A stretch of 11,402 nucleotides of DNA from an uncultured Labedella sp. (GCA_934636065.1 CAKTZW010000028.1:1-11402); one strand, 5' to 3'; shown: positions 1 to 6,312, counted from the stretch's first letter. The notes: generated by a model from the sequence alone, not told the origin. Translations and numbers: made by a program.

Positions 1-299
1 GTGTCGCTCGGCGTCGGCGGTGGAGTGCGGATGGGGAACCATTGCCGCGCGACGTCGTGGTGGATGAGCACGGTCCACGCGCGTGGCGTCCGGCCGCGGT
101 CCCGGATCACCTGATCGAGAAAGTCGCGTAGGAGCCACACGTCCGACGGGTCGGAGCCGCGCCTCAGGTCGAGTGTGCGAGCGAGGCGCTCGGCGTCGAA
201 CCGCAACGACCGGGCGAGCGTATCCCGGTCGAGGCCGGAGAGGACGAGGTTGGCGGAGAGCTCCTCCCGCGTCGCCCGCTCTTGAGCACGATTCAGCAT
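1..299 (-). CDS. DUF2316 family protein (C-terminus cut by window edge)
   Basis: The minus strand reads from ATG 299-297 to the window edge with no stop, giving 99 codons. The product begins MLNRAQERATREELSANL and contains LSGLDRDTLARSL, DPSDVWLLRDFLDQVIRDRG and a late WTVL...WFPI segment. This helix-rich pattern, with a central xDVWxLRDxL stretch, matches my memory of DUF2316, a family of roughly 100 residues with no established function, so only a few residues are probably missing. GAGGAG precedes the ATG with a 7-nt gap, which supports this start. The gene diverges from the marR-type gene and shares a palindromic operator with it, so it is probably a target of that regulator. The N-terminal half resembles a helix-turn-helix-like helical bundle, but I see no catalytic motif. 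Family assignment is from recognition only; that the region is coding is well supported by frame, RBS and codon use. Confidence 0.8.
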   Translation of the reverse strand, partial: MLNRAQERATREELSANLVLSGLDRDTLARSLRFDAERLARTLDLRRGSDPSDVWLLRDFLDQVIRDRGRTPRAWTVLIHHDVARQWFPIRTPPPTPSD

Positions 300-312
300 C
301 GGTGATCTCCTC

Positions 313-332
313 ACTGTTGTAAGATCAACAGT
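313..332. promoter_or_regulatory. Palindromic MarR operator overlapping divergent promoters
   Basis: ACTGTTG (313-319) and CAACAGT (326-332) are perfect inverted repeats around the 6-nt spacer TAAGAT. The inner TTG-N8-CAA symmetry fits winged-helix MarR operators. The spacer itself matches a -10 element (TAAGAT) reading toward the marR gene, although no good -35 is visible. On the minus strand TACTGT (333-328) is a -10 candidate for the DUF2316 gene. A third CAACAGT half-site lies at 354-360, inside the first codons of the marR gene. Binding here would repress both genes, the usual autoregulatory layout of MarR loci. The sequence symmetry is observed; the binding is inferred. Confidence 0.72.
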
Positions 333-349
333 AGGAAGAGGGTGTGGAT

Positions 350-763
350 ATGTCAACAGTCGACGTCGGCGACCTGTGGAAGCTGTGGAAGCGGAGCTAC
401 GATTCGGTCCGTTCCGCGATCGTCGCCGACGTCACGGCGCACTCCGACCTGACCGAGCCGGAGTTCGCGATCCTCATCCACCTCCACGACGCGGGTGGAC
501 GTATGCGGCAGAACGCTCTCGGACGGGCGCTCGCCTGGGACCGCACGCGCGTCTCCCACCTCGTCTCACGAATGGAGGAGCGCGGCGCCGTCGAGCGCAC
601 GAGGCTCTCGAACGGCGTCGACGTGGTCCTCAGCCCGGCCGGTCGGGATCGTTACGAGGTCGCTCGGCCGTACCTCGAGGCGGCCATTCGGTCCCACCTG
701 ATCGACCGCCTGGGCGAGGAGGACGCGGCGACTCTCGCTCGCGTCCTCCAGCGCCTCGGCTGA
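350..763 (+). CDS. MarR-family winged-helix transcriptional regulator
   Basis: 137-residue regulator, a normal length for MarR proteins. Residues about 36-99 form the winged helix: TEPEFAILIHL leads into the helix-turn-helix, ALAWDRTRVSHLVSRMEERG (60-79) is the recognition region, and VERTRLSNGVDVVLSPAGR is the beta wing. Flanking helices (8-30 and 104-136) would form the dimer interface. ATG 350 is preferred over the in-frame GTG at 344 because AGGAAGAGG (333-341) lies 8 nt upstream of the ATG but only 2 nt from the GTG. The protein has no cysteine, so it is not an OhrR-type peroxide sensor; it more likely binds a small, perhaps phenolic, ligand. It diverges from the DUF2316 gene and probably represses both through the palindrome between them. 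Its stop lies only 7 nt from the convergent catalase stop. Confidence 0.93.
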   Translation: MSTVDVGDLWKLWKRSYDSVRSAIVADVTAHSDLTEPEFAILIHLHDAGGRMRQNALGRALAWDRTRVSHLVSRMEERGAVERTRLSNGVDVVLSPAGRDRYEVARPYLEAAIRSHLIDRLGEEDAATLARVLQRLG

Positions 764-770
764 GCCGGCG

Positions 771-2267
771 TCAGCGGGAGACGGGGGCGGGCTCGTCCAC
801 GAGGGTCGAGCGCGGCTCCGCGATGGGCGGGAGCGACTCGGCGACCCGGCGCCCGAGCACGACGTCCACGTTGCTCCAGTAGAGCAGGACGCGCTCGCGC
901 AGCTCCGGGATCGTGACCTTCGAGACGTGACCGGCGATGTTCGAGACGAGTCGCTCACGCGCGGCGTCGTCCATCACCTCGTTGACGAGCGTGCGTGCCT
1001 GTACGAAGTCGTCATCCTGAGGGTGGAGCGTCGCGGCGGCGCGGATGAGCTCGCCGTCGCTCTGCCAGCCGCGGTCGTCGCCGTGCGCGGCCGGGTCGGC
1101 GTGCGGGCCGCCGAACGAGTTCGGCGCGTACACCGGTTCCTGCGGGGAGCGGTAGCCGTGCCGCATCGCGCCGTCCTTCGAGTAGCTGTTCGTCTGGGAG
1201 TGCGGCCGGTTGACCGGGAGCTCGGCGTGGTTCGTCCCGACGCGGTAGCGGTGCGCGTCCGCGTAGCTGAAGATGCGCGCCTGCAGCATCTTGTCGGGAC
1301 TCGCGGCGATGCCGGGCACGAAGTTCGACGGGGCGAACGTCGCCTGCTCGATCTCCGCGAAGTAGTTGCCCGGGTTGCGGTCGAGCGTCATGCGGCCGAC
1401 GGGGATGAGCGGGTAGTCGCCCTTCGGCCACACCTTCGTGAGATCGAACGGGTTGAAGCGGTACTCGGCGGCGTCCGCGTACGGCATCACCTGCACGGAG
1501 AGGTCCCAGCTCGGGAAGTTCCCCGCCTCGATGGCCTCGTGGAGGTCACGGATGTGGAAGTCGGCGTCCTCTCCCGCGATCTGGTCGGCCTGTGCCTGCG
1601 TGAGGGTCTGGTGTCCCTGCGCGGTGCGGAAGTGGTACTTGACCCAGAAGCGCTCGCCCTCGGCGTTGATCCACTGGTAGGTGTGCGACCCGAAGCCGTC
1701 CATGTGCCGCCACGACGACGGGAGCCCGCGGTCGCCCATGAGCCACGTCACCTGGTGCGCCGACTCGGGCTGCAGGGTCCAGAAGTCCCACTGCATGTTG
1801 TGGTCGCGGAGGTGGCTGCCCGGGAGGCGCTTCTGCGAGCGGATGAAGTCGGGGAACTTGATGCCGTCCTTGATGAAGAAGACGGGCGTGTTGTTGCCGA
1901 CGAGGTCGTAGTTGCCCTCGCTCGTGTAGAACTTGACCGCGAAGCCGCGGGGGTCGCGCCACGTGTCGGGGCTGCCGAGCTCGCCCGCGACGGAGGAGAA
2001 CCGCGTGAGCAGCTCCGTCTCGACGCCCGGCTGGAAGAGAGCGGCCCGTGTGTACATGCTCACGTCGTTCGTGGTGGTGAACGTGCCGAACGCTCCGCCG
2101 CCCTTCGCGTGGACCACGCGCTCCGGGACCCGCTCGCGGTTGAACTGCGCGAGCTTCTCGACCAGATAGTGGTCGGTGAGCGCGATGGCGCCGTCGGCGC
2201 CGACGCTCTGCGAGTGCTGGTCGCTGCCGACGGGTGCTCCGGAGTTGGTGGTGGTGTGGTTCGTCAC
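771..2267 (-). CDS. katA: Monofunctional haem catalase
   Basis: Hydrogen peroxide dismutase (2 H2O2 to 2 H2O and O2), cytoplasmic, 498 residues, the size of small-subunit (clade 3) catalases. The catalytic His53 lies in FNRERVPERVVHAKG, the distal Asn125 in GNNTPVFF, and the proximal haem ligand Tyr335 in RIFSYADAHRYRVG. A C-terminal catalase-related helical domain follows (about 430-490). GTG 2267-2265 is chosen as the start because AGGAG lies 7 nt upstream and the family N-terminus begins near here. The frame stays open upstream to 2507, but only by reading across the Fur gene in another frame. The gene lies 56 nt downstream of the Fur/PerR-like gene on the same strand, so the two are probably co-transcribed and peroxide-induced. 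I see no separate promoter in the gap. Confidence 0.97.
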   Translation of the reverse strand: MTNHTTTNSGAPVGSDQHSQSVGADGAIALTDHYLVEKLAQFNRERVPERVVHAKGGGAFGTFTTTNDVSMYTRAALFQPGVETELLTRFSSVAGELGSPDTWRDPRGFAVKFYTSEGNYDLVGNNTPVFFIKDGIKFPDFIRSQKRLPGSHLRDHNMQWDFWTLQPESAHQVTWLMGDRGLPSSWRHMDGFGSHTYQWINAEGERFWVKYHFRTAQGHQTLTQAQADQIAGEDADFHIRDLHEAIEAGNFPSWDLSVQVMPYADAAEYRFNPFDLTKVWPKGDYPLIPVGRMTLDRNPGNYFAEIEQATFAPSNFVPGIAASPDKMLQARIFSYADAHRYRVGTNHAELPVNRPHSQTNSYSKDGAMRHGYRSPQEPVYAPNSFGGPHADPAAHGDDRGWQSDGELIRAAATLHPQDDDFVQARTLVNEVMDDAARERLVSNIAGHVSKVTIPELRERVLLYWSNVDVVLGRRVAESLPPIAEPRSTLVDEPAPVSR

Positions 2268-2323
2268 AGAGGGACTCCTCATGTCAGGGATGGTGATGGG
2301 CCGAAAACGTTCAGGGTGTCGCG

Positions 2324-2779
2324 TCAGGCGACGGGGGTGACGGAGCCGGCGGGCTCGGGGGAGGCCGCCGCGGCGCACTCGGGGCACACGCCCCAGAAGT
2401 TGACCTCCGCCGTCGCGATCATGAAGCCGCTCGTGGAGGAGGGGCTCAAGCAGGGCGCGTGCCCCACGACGCAGTCGACGTCCTCGATCGCTCCGCACTC
2501 CGTGCACACGACGTGGTGGTGGTTGTCGCCGAGCCGCCGCTCGTAGCGGGCGGGGGACTTGGCCGGCTCGATGCGGCGCACGAGGCCGGCGGAGGCGAGG
2601 GCGGACAGGATGTTGTGGACCGACTGGATCGAGACGTCCGGATCGATGTCGGTGAGGAGGCCGTGGATGCTCTCGGCATCGGAATGCGGAGCGTTCTCGA
2701 GCAGCCCGAGCACTTCGAGGCGGCCGCGGGTGACCCGCAGTCCCGCCGCTCGGATTTCCTCGGCGAGATCGGTGTGCAT
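2324..2779 (-). CDS. Fur/PerR-like metalloregulator, probable catalase repressor
   Basis: 151-residue Fur superfamily protein. The N-terminal winged helix covers about 1-80 (AGLRVTRGRLEVLGLL, then SIQSVHNILSALASAGLVRRI). The C-terminal dimerisation domain has the HHH motif (87-89) followed by C92xxC95, and C132xxC135 near the end. The four cysteines form the structural zinc site of PerR and Fur proteins. His32, Asp85, His87, His89 and Asp100 are candidates for the regulatory Fe/Mn site. Established relatives next to catalase genes (PerR, CatR, mycobacterial FurA) repress the catalase until peroxide oxidises the protein; the same role is inferred here. ATG 2779-2777 is chosen because it fits the family N-terminus and a promoter places the transcript start on it. 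There is no proper Shine-Dalgarno site. The 56-nt gap to the catalase gene suggests one operon. Confidence 0.92.
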   Translation of the reverse strand: MHTDLAEEIRAAGLRVTRGRLEVLGLLENAPHSDAESIHGLLTDIDPDVSIQSVHNILSALASAGLVRRIEPAKSPARYERRLGDNHHHVVCTECGAIEDVDCVVGHAPCLSPSSTSGFMIATAEVNFWGVCPECAAAASPEPAGSVTPVA

Positions 2780-2785
2780 GCCCCC

Positions 2786-2814
2786 ACCGTAGCCCGTTAT
2801 CGTGAATGACTCAA
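2786..2814 (-). promoter_or_regulatory. Leaderless promoter of the Fur-catalase operon
   Basis: On the minus strand TTGAGT (2814-2809) and TACGGT (2791-2786) are separated by 17 nt and match housekeeping -35 and TANNNT -10 elements. The -10 ends 6 nt before ATG 2779, so transcription would begin at the start codon. This agrees with the lack of a convincing Shine-Dalgarno site. The spacer holds the AT-richer stretch TCATTCACGATAAC, a plausible Fur-family binding site. Leaderless transcripts of furA are established in mycobacteria. The elements are seen in the sequence; the start point is inferred. Confidence 0.6.
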
Positions 2815-2912
2815 AACAGACCTGTCGTGAGGGCGGCACATCCCGTCGTCGTATCGGTGCGTGGAGCACGAAGTCCAGGATCCTGTCACCTGCGCATGGT
2901 GTGCTCGACCCC

Positions 2913-3209
2913 ATGCCGGACACGAATGCGAAGATCTCCGCTCTGCGGCACCAGCTGGAGGCCGTCAACGCCCGGATCGCCGGGCACCCCCTGCAGTCGG
3001 AGACGTTCCTCCGCGCTCGGAGCGTGGCGGCCGAACGCACGGAGGGCGATGCGCGCGAGCTGAACGAGACACTGCGCCGTCAGGGTCTGCCGACGTTGGG
3101 AGCGCAGGCCAGGATGGTCGCCACCGGGGCGGGGTCGCTCGCGCGGCTGAACCGGCGACGGATCCGTCTCGAGAAGCGTCTCGCCGCCTACGGGCACGAC
3201 ACGCAGTAG
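2913..3209 (+). CDS. Hypothetical small helical protein
   Basis: 98-residue protein of no family I recognise. It starts MPDTNAKISALRHQLEAVNARI, has a charged helical middle (RARSVAAERTEGDARELNETL) and ends in an Arg-rich helix (SLARLNRRRIRLEKRLAAYG). The two outer helices have leucine/alanine heptad-like spacing, so a short coiled coil is possible. There is no signal peptide, membrane segment or cysteine. Codon use has the local G/C third-position bias, which supports coding. The start is uncertain: ATG 2913 has no clear Shine-Dalgarno site, and an in-frame GTG at 2901 is the alternative. A longer in-frame reading from 2802 would run into the Fur promoter and is unlikely. It lies 43 nt upstream of the flavoprotein gene on the same strand and may be co-transcribed with it. 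Confidence 0.6.
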   Translation: MPDTNAKISALRHQLEAVNARIAGHPLQSETFLRARSVAAERTEGDARELNETLRRQGLPTLGAQARMVATGAGSLARLNRRRIRLEKRLAAYGHDTQ

Positions 3210-3252
3210 CAACCCCCGGGTGCTCGCGTCGCCCGCGTCGGAGAATCGCACT

Positions 3253-4689
3253 ATGACATCGACCGTCTCCGCGTCGTCCGAATCGTCCGCAGACCGATAC
3301 GACATCGCCGTGATCGGGGCCGGCCCCGCCGGCACAGCGGCCGCGTTGCGGGCCGCCGAACTGGGTACGTCGGTCGTCGTGCTCGAGGCGGGTCGACTCG
3401 GCGGAACGTGCGTCAACACCGGATGCGTCCCCACGCGCGTGCTCGCGAAGACCGCACGACTCATGCGCGAGACACGGGCTGCCGGCGACTACGGCGTCGA
3501 GGTCGGGACGCCGCGCATCGACTGGGCTGCCACCGTCGAGCGCGTCACGGAGCGCGTCGACGCCGTGCGTTCGATCAAGCGCGAGGCCGCACGGTTCGCC
3601 GAGGCGGGCGTCGCGCTGATCCAGGAGGGTCGAGCCCGCTTCGTCGACGACTCGACGCTCGTCCTCGACAGCGGTCGCCGGGTCTCCGCGGGCTCGATCA
3701 TCATCTGCGTCGGCGGGCACTCCCGGCGCCTCCCGATCCCGGGCAACGAGCTCGCGACGGTGCCGGAGGACGTGCTCACGCTTTCCGAGCTGCCCCGCCG
3801 GGTCGCTGTGATCGGCGCGGGGAACACGGGAGCGCAGCTCGTCACCGTCTTCAACGCGTTCGGCTCGGAGGTCACGCTCCTCGATGTCGCCCCGCGGATC
3901 CTCATCGCGTCCGACGCGTCGATCTCCGAGGTCGTGTCCGCGGCCTTCGTCGACCAGGGCGTAGACGTTCGCACGGGCATCTCGACGGTCGAGAGCCTCG
4001 AGCGCACGGACGACGGGTCCATCCGCATCGCGTGGTCGCAGGGCGAGAGTTTGGAGTCGCGCGACGTCGACGCCGTGATCATGGCGACGGGTTGGCCCGC
4101 CGACGTCGAGGACCTCGGCCTCGAGAACGCCGACATCGAGGTGGTCCGGTCGAGCGTGCCCGCCGATCGCTACTTCCGCACGAGCGTCCCGCACATCTTC
4201 TCCGTCGGTGACGCGAACGGTCGGGACATGCTCGTGCAGGCCGCGCAGTTCGAGGGCGAGGCCGCGGCGGAGAACGCGGTGCTCGAGGCCAACCGGCGCA
4301 CGCCCCACCACCTGCTGCCGGCCGGCGGCTTCACCGATCCCGACTACGCGGGGGTCGGCTTCACCGAGGAGCAGGCGCGCGAGCAGGACCCGGGCTGCGT
4401 CGTCGCGCGGGTGCCGTTCTCGCACGTCGACCGCGCCGTGATCGACGACCGCGAGAGCGGTTTCCTCCTCCTCATCGCGGATCGCCGGCGCGAGCTCATC
4501 CTCGGCGCCCACGCCGTGGGGGAGAACGCGATCGAGGTCGTGCAGTCCGTCACGACGGCGATGGCCGCCGGCGTCGATGTCGCGACGCTCGCGAACGTCC
4601 GCTTCGCGTACCCCACCTACAGCGCCGTCATCGGCATGGCGGCGCGGGCGCTGCTCGCCGAGGCGACCGTCACGGTCGATCGCGACTGA
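3253..4689 (+). CDS. FAD/NAD(P) disulfide oxidoreductase (mercuric reductase/lipoamide dehydrogenase-like)
   Basis: 478-residue class I pyridine nucleotide-disulfide oxidoreductase, probably a cytoplasmic homodimer. The FAD site GAGPAG is at 22-27, followed by the redox-active pair C53VNTGC58. The NAD(P) Rossmann fold has GAGNTG at 188-193 and Asp211 at the end of its second strand, which hints at NADH preference. A second FAD motif TSVPHIFSVGDANG lies at 310-323. The C-terminal dimer domain spans about 350-478. The His-Glu dyad expected in lipoamide dehydrogenase (HPTxSE) is replaced by Y453PTYSA458, so lipoamide turnover is unlikely. There is no N-terminal heavy-metal domain and no C-terminal Cys pair, so mercuric reduction is also unlikely. 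GGAGA 8 nt upstream supports ATG 3253 over the in-frame GTG at 3220. The physiological substrate is unknown; the catalase and Fur neighbours suggest redox stress. The gene converges on the HupE-like gene. Confidence 0.9.
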   Translation: MTSTVSASSESSADRYDIAVIGAGPAGTAAALRAAELGTSVVVLEAGRLGGTCVNTGCVPTRVLAKTARLMRETRAAGDYGVEVGTPRIDWAATVERVTERVDAVRSIKREAARFAEAGVALIQEGRARFVDDSTLVLDSGRRVSAGSIIICVGGHSRRLPIPGNELATVPEDVLTLSELPRRVAVIGAGNTGAQLVTVFNAFGSEVTLLDVAPRILIASDASISEVVSAAFVDQGVDVRTGISTVESLERTDDGSIRIAWSQGESLESRDVDAVIMATGWPADVEDLGLENADIEVVRSSVPADRYFRTSVPHIFSVGDANGRDMLVQAAQFEGEAAAENAVLEANRRTPHHLLPAGGFTDPDYAGVGFTEEQAREQDPGCVVARVPFSHVDRAVIDDRESGFLLLIADRRRELILGAHAVGENAIEVVQSVTTAMAAGVDVATLANVRFAYPTYSAVIGMAARALLAEATVTVDRD

Positions 4690-4713
4690 TCCGCGGAGGC
4701 GAGCGGGCGGTCA

Positions 4714-4728
4714 CTGGGCGCGCCCCAG
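4714..4728 (+). terminator. Possible terminator hairpin after the oxidoreductase gene
   Basis: CTGGG (4714-4718) pairs with CCCAG (4724-4728) around CGCGC, starting 24 nt after the oxidoreductase stop. A wider GTCAC (4710-4714) / GTGAC (4744-4748) pairing could form instead. There is no U-tract, which is common in actinobacteria, so this is only a weak candidate. Confidence 0.3.
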
Positions 4729-4751
4729 CGTCCGCGTCTGCCCGTGACGCT

Positions 4752-4874
4752 CTAGCCGCCTTCCTCGCCCCACCGTGCGAGCGCGGTGATGGCCTCCCGC
4801 AGCGCGAGACCCCGCTCGGTGAGCGCGTAGGCCCGGGTGTTGTGGTGCAGCGGCAGGCGGCGGAGGACGCCGAG
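4752..4874 (-). pseudogene. 3' remnant of an HxlR-like winged-helix regulator gene
   Basis: On the minus strand a frame ending at TAG (4754-4752) encodes LGVLRRLPLHHNT followed by RAYALTERGLALREAITAL and ARWGEEGG. The pattern YxLTExGxxLxxxxxxLxxWG is the C-terminal wing and helix of HxlR/winged-helix regulators. About 41 codons remain. No start codon, RBS or DNA-binding helices precede them. Upstream, family-like sequence stops near 4875, and the first REP-like copy begins at 4900. The rest of the gene has been lost, so this is a decayed remnant rather than a small gene. Family identity rests on a short stretch and is moderately sure. Confidence 0.6.
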
Positions 4875-4899
4875 TGCTGTTGGCAAGAGGCATGGGGCG

Positions 4900-4919
4900 C
4901 TTCGACAGGCTCAGCGACC
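4900..4919 (-). repeat. REP-like repeat, copy 1 (inverted)
   Basis: CTTCGACAGGCTCAGCGACC is, read on the minus strand, a copy of the repeat at 4947 and 4970 with a few mismatches. It can pair with the copy at 4947-4968 to form a long stem around a 27-nt loop. It sits at the broken edge of the HxlR-like remnant. Confidence 0.7.
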
Positions 4920-4946
4920 GCGTGGTTGCGTGTGATCCGCACCCCT

Positions 4947-4968
4947 GGTCCCTGAGCTTGTCGAAGGG
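4947..4968 (+). repeat. REP-like repeat, copy 2
   Basis: 22-bp unit with core CCTGAGCTTGTCGAAGG, identical to the unit starting at 4970. I recall very similar intergenic repeats scattered in Microbacteriaceae and related Micrococcales chromosomes. Its location in a convergent intergenic gap fits a REP-type element. Confidence 0.75.
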
Positions 4969-4969
4969 C

Positions 4970-4991
4970 GGTCCCTGAGCTTGTCGAAGGG
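4970..4991 (+). repeat. REP-like repeat, copy 3 (tandem with copy 2)
   Basis: Exact 22-bp duplicate of 4947-4968, separated from it by one base, giving a 23-bp period. It ends 20 nt beyond the stop of the HupE-like gene. With the inverted copy 1, the cluster may act as a transcription terminator or 3'-end stabiliser for that gene. Confidence 0.75.
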
Positions 4992-5011
4992 ACGCGAGCG
5001 CGACCGCCGCG

Positions 5012-6253
5012 TCACTCCCAACCGAAGACGCGCTGCACGAACCACACGAGTCCGAAGAGGGCGACGCCCGCGCCGAGTGACGCGCTGACCCACAGCGCGA
5101 CGCGCGGCGCACGGCGCCGCAGCAGCACGAGGAGCGGGAACACGACGAGGATGATCGCCACCTGCACGGCCTCGATGCCGAGGTTGAAGACGAGCAGCGA
5201 CCACAGGAGCGACCACGACCACGGCTCGTCGATGCCGAGCGCCGACGCGAACCCCATCCCGTGGATGAGGCCGAAGGCGAAGACGATGGCCAGTCGGATC
5301 CAGCCGCCACGGTCGATCCCGAGCGGTCCGCGCGGCGGCTCCGACTCCTCGCCGTCGCCACGCCGCCGCCACGAGCGGACGAGCGGCCAGGCCGCCACGA
5401 CCGCGATCGAGAGGGCGATGATCGGCTCGATGATCGCGGCAGGGAGGGTGAAGACCTGCAGCGCCGCGAGGATGAAGGTGATGGAGTGCGCGATCGTGAA
5501 CGCCGTCGCCGCGAGGACGATCTCGCGCAGGCGTCGCGATCCGGCGATGAGCGCGAGCAGGAAGAGGACGTGGTCGATGCCGAAGAGCAGGTGCTCGGCT
5601 CCGAGCACGAAGAACTCCCACAGCCGTGCACCGGCGCTCTCCCCGACGGAGAACTCGGGGTTCTCGGCGTCGATCACGGCGCTCCCGGTCTCGCCCCGCA
5701 GGTCGTAGGTGAGGATCGTCTCCGTGCCCTGCACGTACAGCTCGTCGTCCGGGAAGAGCGCACTCGTGACCGTGAGCTCGCCTTCACCCTCGGCACACTC
5801 CGCGTCGAGCGGCAGGACGGCATAGGGAACGCCCTGCTGCTCGGTGATGCCGTACCCGCCGTCCGGCGCGAGCTCGCAGCGCTCGCCGCCCGAGGACACC
5901 GTGAACCGGTCCGCCACGTAGGCGAGGGCGGTGTCCGCGTAGGCGTCGAGCGTCGCGGCCTGCTCGCCCGCGTCCCCGTACTCCCACGCCGCGGTGCCGT
6001 CCTGGAAGAGCGGATCGACCTGCTCCGCGTCGGCCGCGGAGACGACGAAGAGGTCATACTCGAGCTGCAACTCGAGGTCCAAGCGTCCGGCCTCCGACGC
6101 CTCGGCGATGTCCGCGTAGACCACGGACGAGATGCCATGGGCTGACGCAGGCGCTATGCCGGAGACACCGGTGCTCAGTAACGCGGCGCCGAGGGCTGCG
6201 GCTCCGGCGAGCAGGATCGCGACCGGGCGTCGGCGGGGACGGGGGGATGTCAT
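5012..6253 (-). CDS. HupE/UreJ-family membrane protein with extracytoplasmic domain
   Basis: 413-residue protein. Residues 1-38 are a signal peptide (RPRRR, a hydrophobic core, then APASA cleaved before His39). An extracytoplasmic domain of about 165 residues follows, with Cys126 and Cys153 as a possible disulfide. Six predicted membrane spans lie at about 212-237, 243-265, 270-292, 318-336, 348-378 and 385-408. Family signatures are GAEHLLFGIDHVLFLLAL (H221, D227, H228), FTIAHSITF (H256), FGLIHGMGFASALG (H331) and FNLGIEAVQ (N357, E361). The intramembrane histidines and acids suggest transition-metal transport, as proposed for HupE/UreJ (nickel or cobalt); the metal is not known here. AAGGAG just upstream supports ATG 6253-6251. 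No hydrogenase or urease genes are nearby. The REP-like cluster begins 20 nt past the stop. Confidence 0.87.
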   Translation of the reverse strand: MTSPRPRRRPVAILLAGAAALGAALLSTGVSGIAPASAHGISSVVYADIAEASEAGRLDLELQLEYDLFVVSAADAEQVDPLFQDGTAAWEYGDAGEQAATLDAYADTALAYVADRFTVSSGGERCELAPDGGYGITEQQGVPYAVLPLDAECAEGEGELTVTSALFPDDELYVQGTETILTYDLRGETGSAVIDAENPEFSVGESAGARLWEFFVLGAEHLLFGIDHVLFLLALIAGSRRLREIVLAATAFTIAHSITFILAALQVFTLPAAIIEPIIALSIAVVAAWPLVRSWRRRGDGEESEPPRGPLGIDRGGWIRLAIVFAFGLIHGMGFASALGIDEPWSWSLLWSLLVFNLGIEAVQVAIILVVFPLLVLLRRRAPRVALWVSASLGAGVALFGLVWFVQRVFGWE

Positions 6254-6312
6254 GGTTCTCCTTCACGCGCGGCTCGGCGATTCGGCGGAGCCCCACGGCA
6301 CTCTGTCGGCGA

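Noticed and set aside
2268..2507. 80-codon N-terminal extension of the catalase
   Set aside because: The extension is Arg-rich, overlaps the Fur gene in another frame and has no RBS. GTG 2267 has AGGAG at 7 nt and gives the normal family N-terminus.
927..2546. A very long plus-strand open frame opposite the catalase gene
   Set aside because: It is antisense to a catalase with all its motifs. The translation is Val/Arg/Glu-rich and low in complexity, typical of a shadow frame in high-GC DNA.
2780..3040. 87-codon N-terminal extension of the Fur-like regulator
   Set aside because: It would overlap the hypothetical gene and the promoter. Fur proteins of this type begin close to the winged helix, and ATG 2779 fits.
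2965..4512. 515-codon minus-strand open frame opposite the flavoprotein gene
   Set aside because: The plus strand carries an unambiguous flavoprotein with FAD, disulfide and NAD motifs. The antisense frame is charged low-complexity sequence.
3253..4689. Annotation of the flavoprotein as mercuric reductase or lipoamide dehydrogenase
   Set aside because: It lacks the HPTxSE dyad needed for lipoamide and the C-terminal Cys pair and metal domain of MerA, and there are no mer or acyltransferase genes nearby.
4947..4991. Tandem repeat considered as a CRISPR or an att duplication
   Set aside because: The two units are separated by one base, with no spacers, cas genes or integrase. The unit matches a REP-like intergenic repeat instead.
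5261..6145. 294-codon plus-strand open frame opposite the HupE-like gene
   Set aside because: It is antisense to a membrane protein with clear family motifs. Its composition is Glu/Arg-rich, as expected for a shadow frame.
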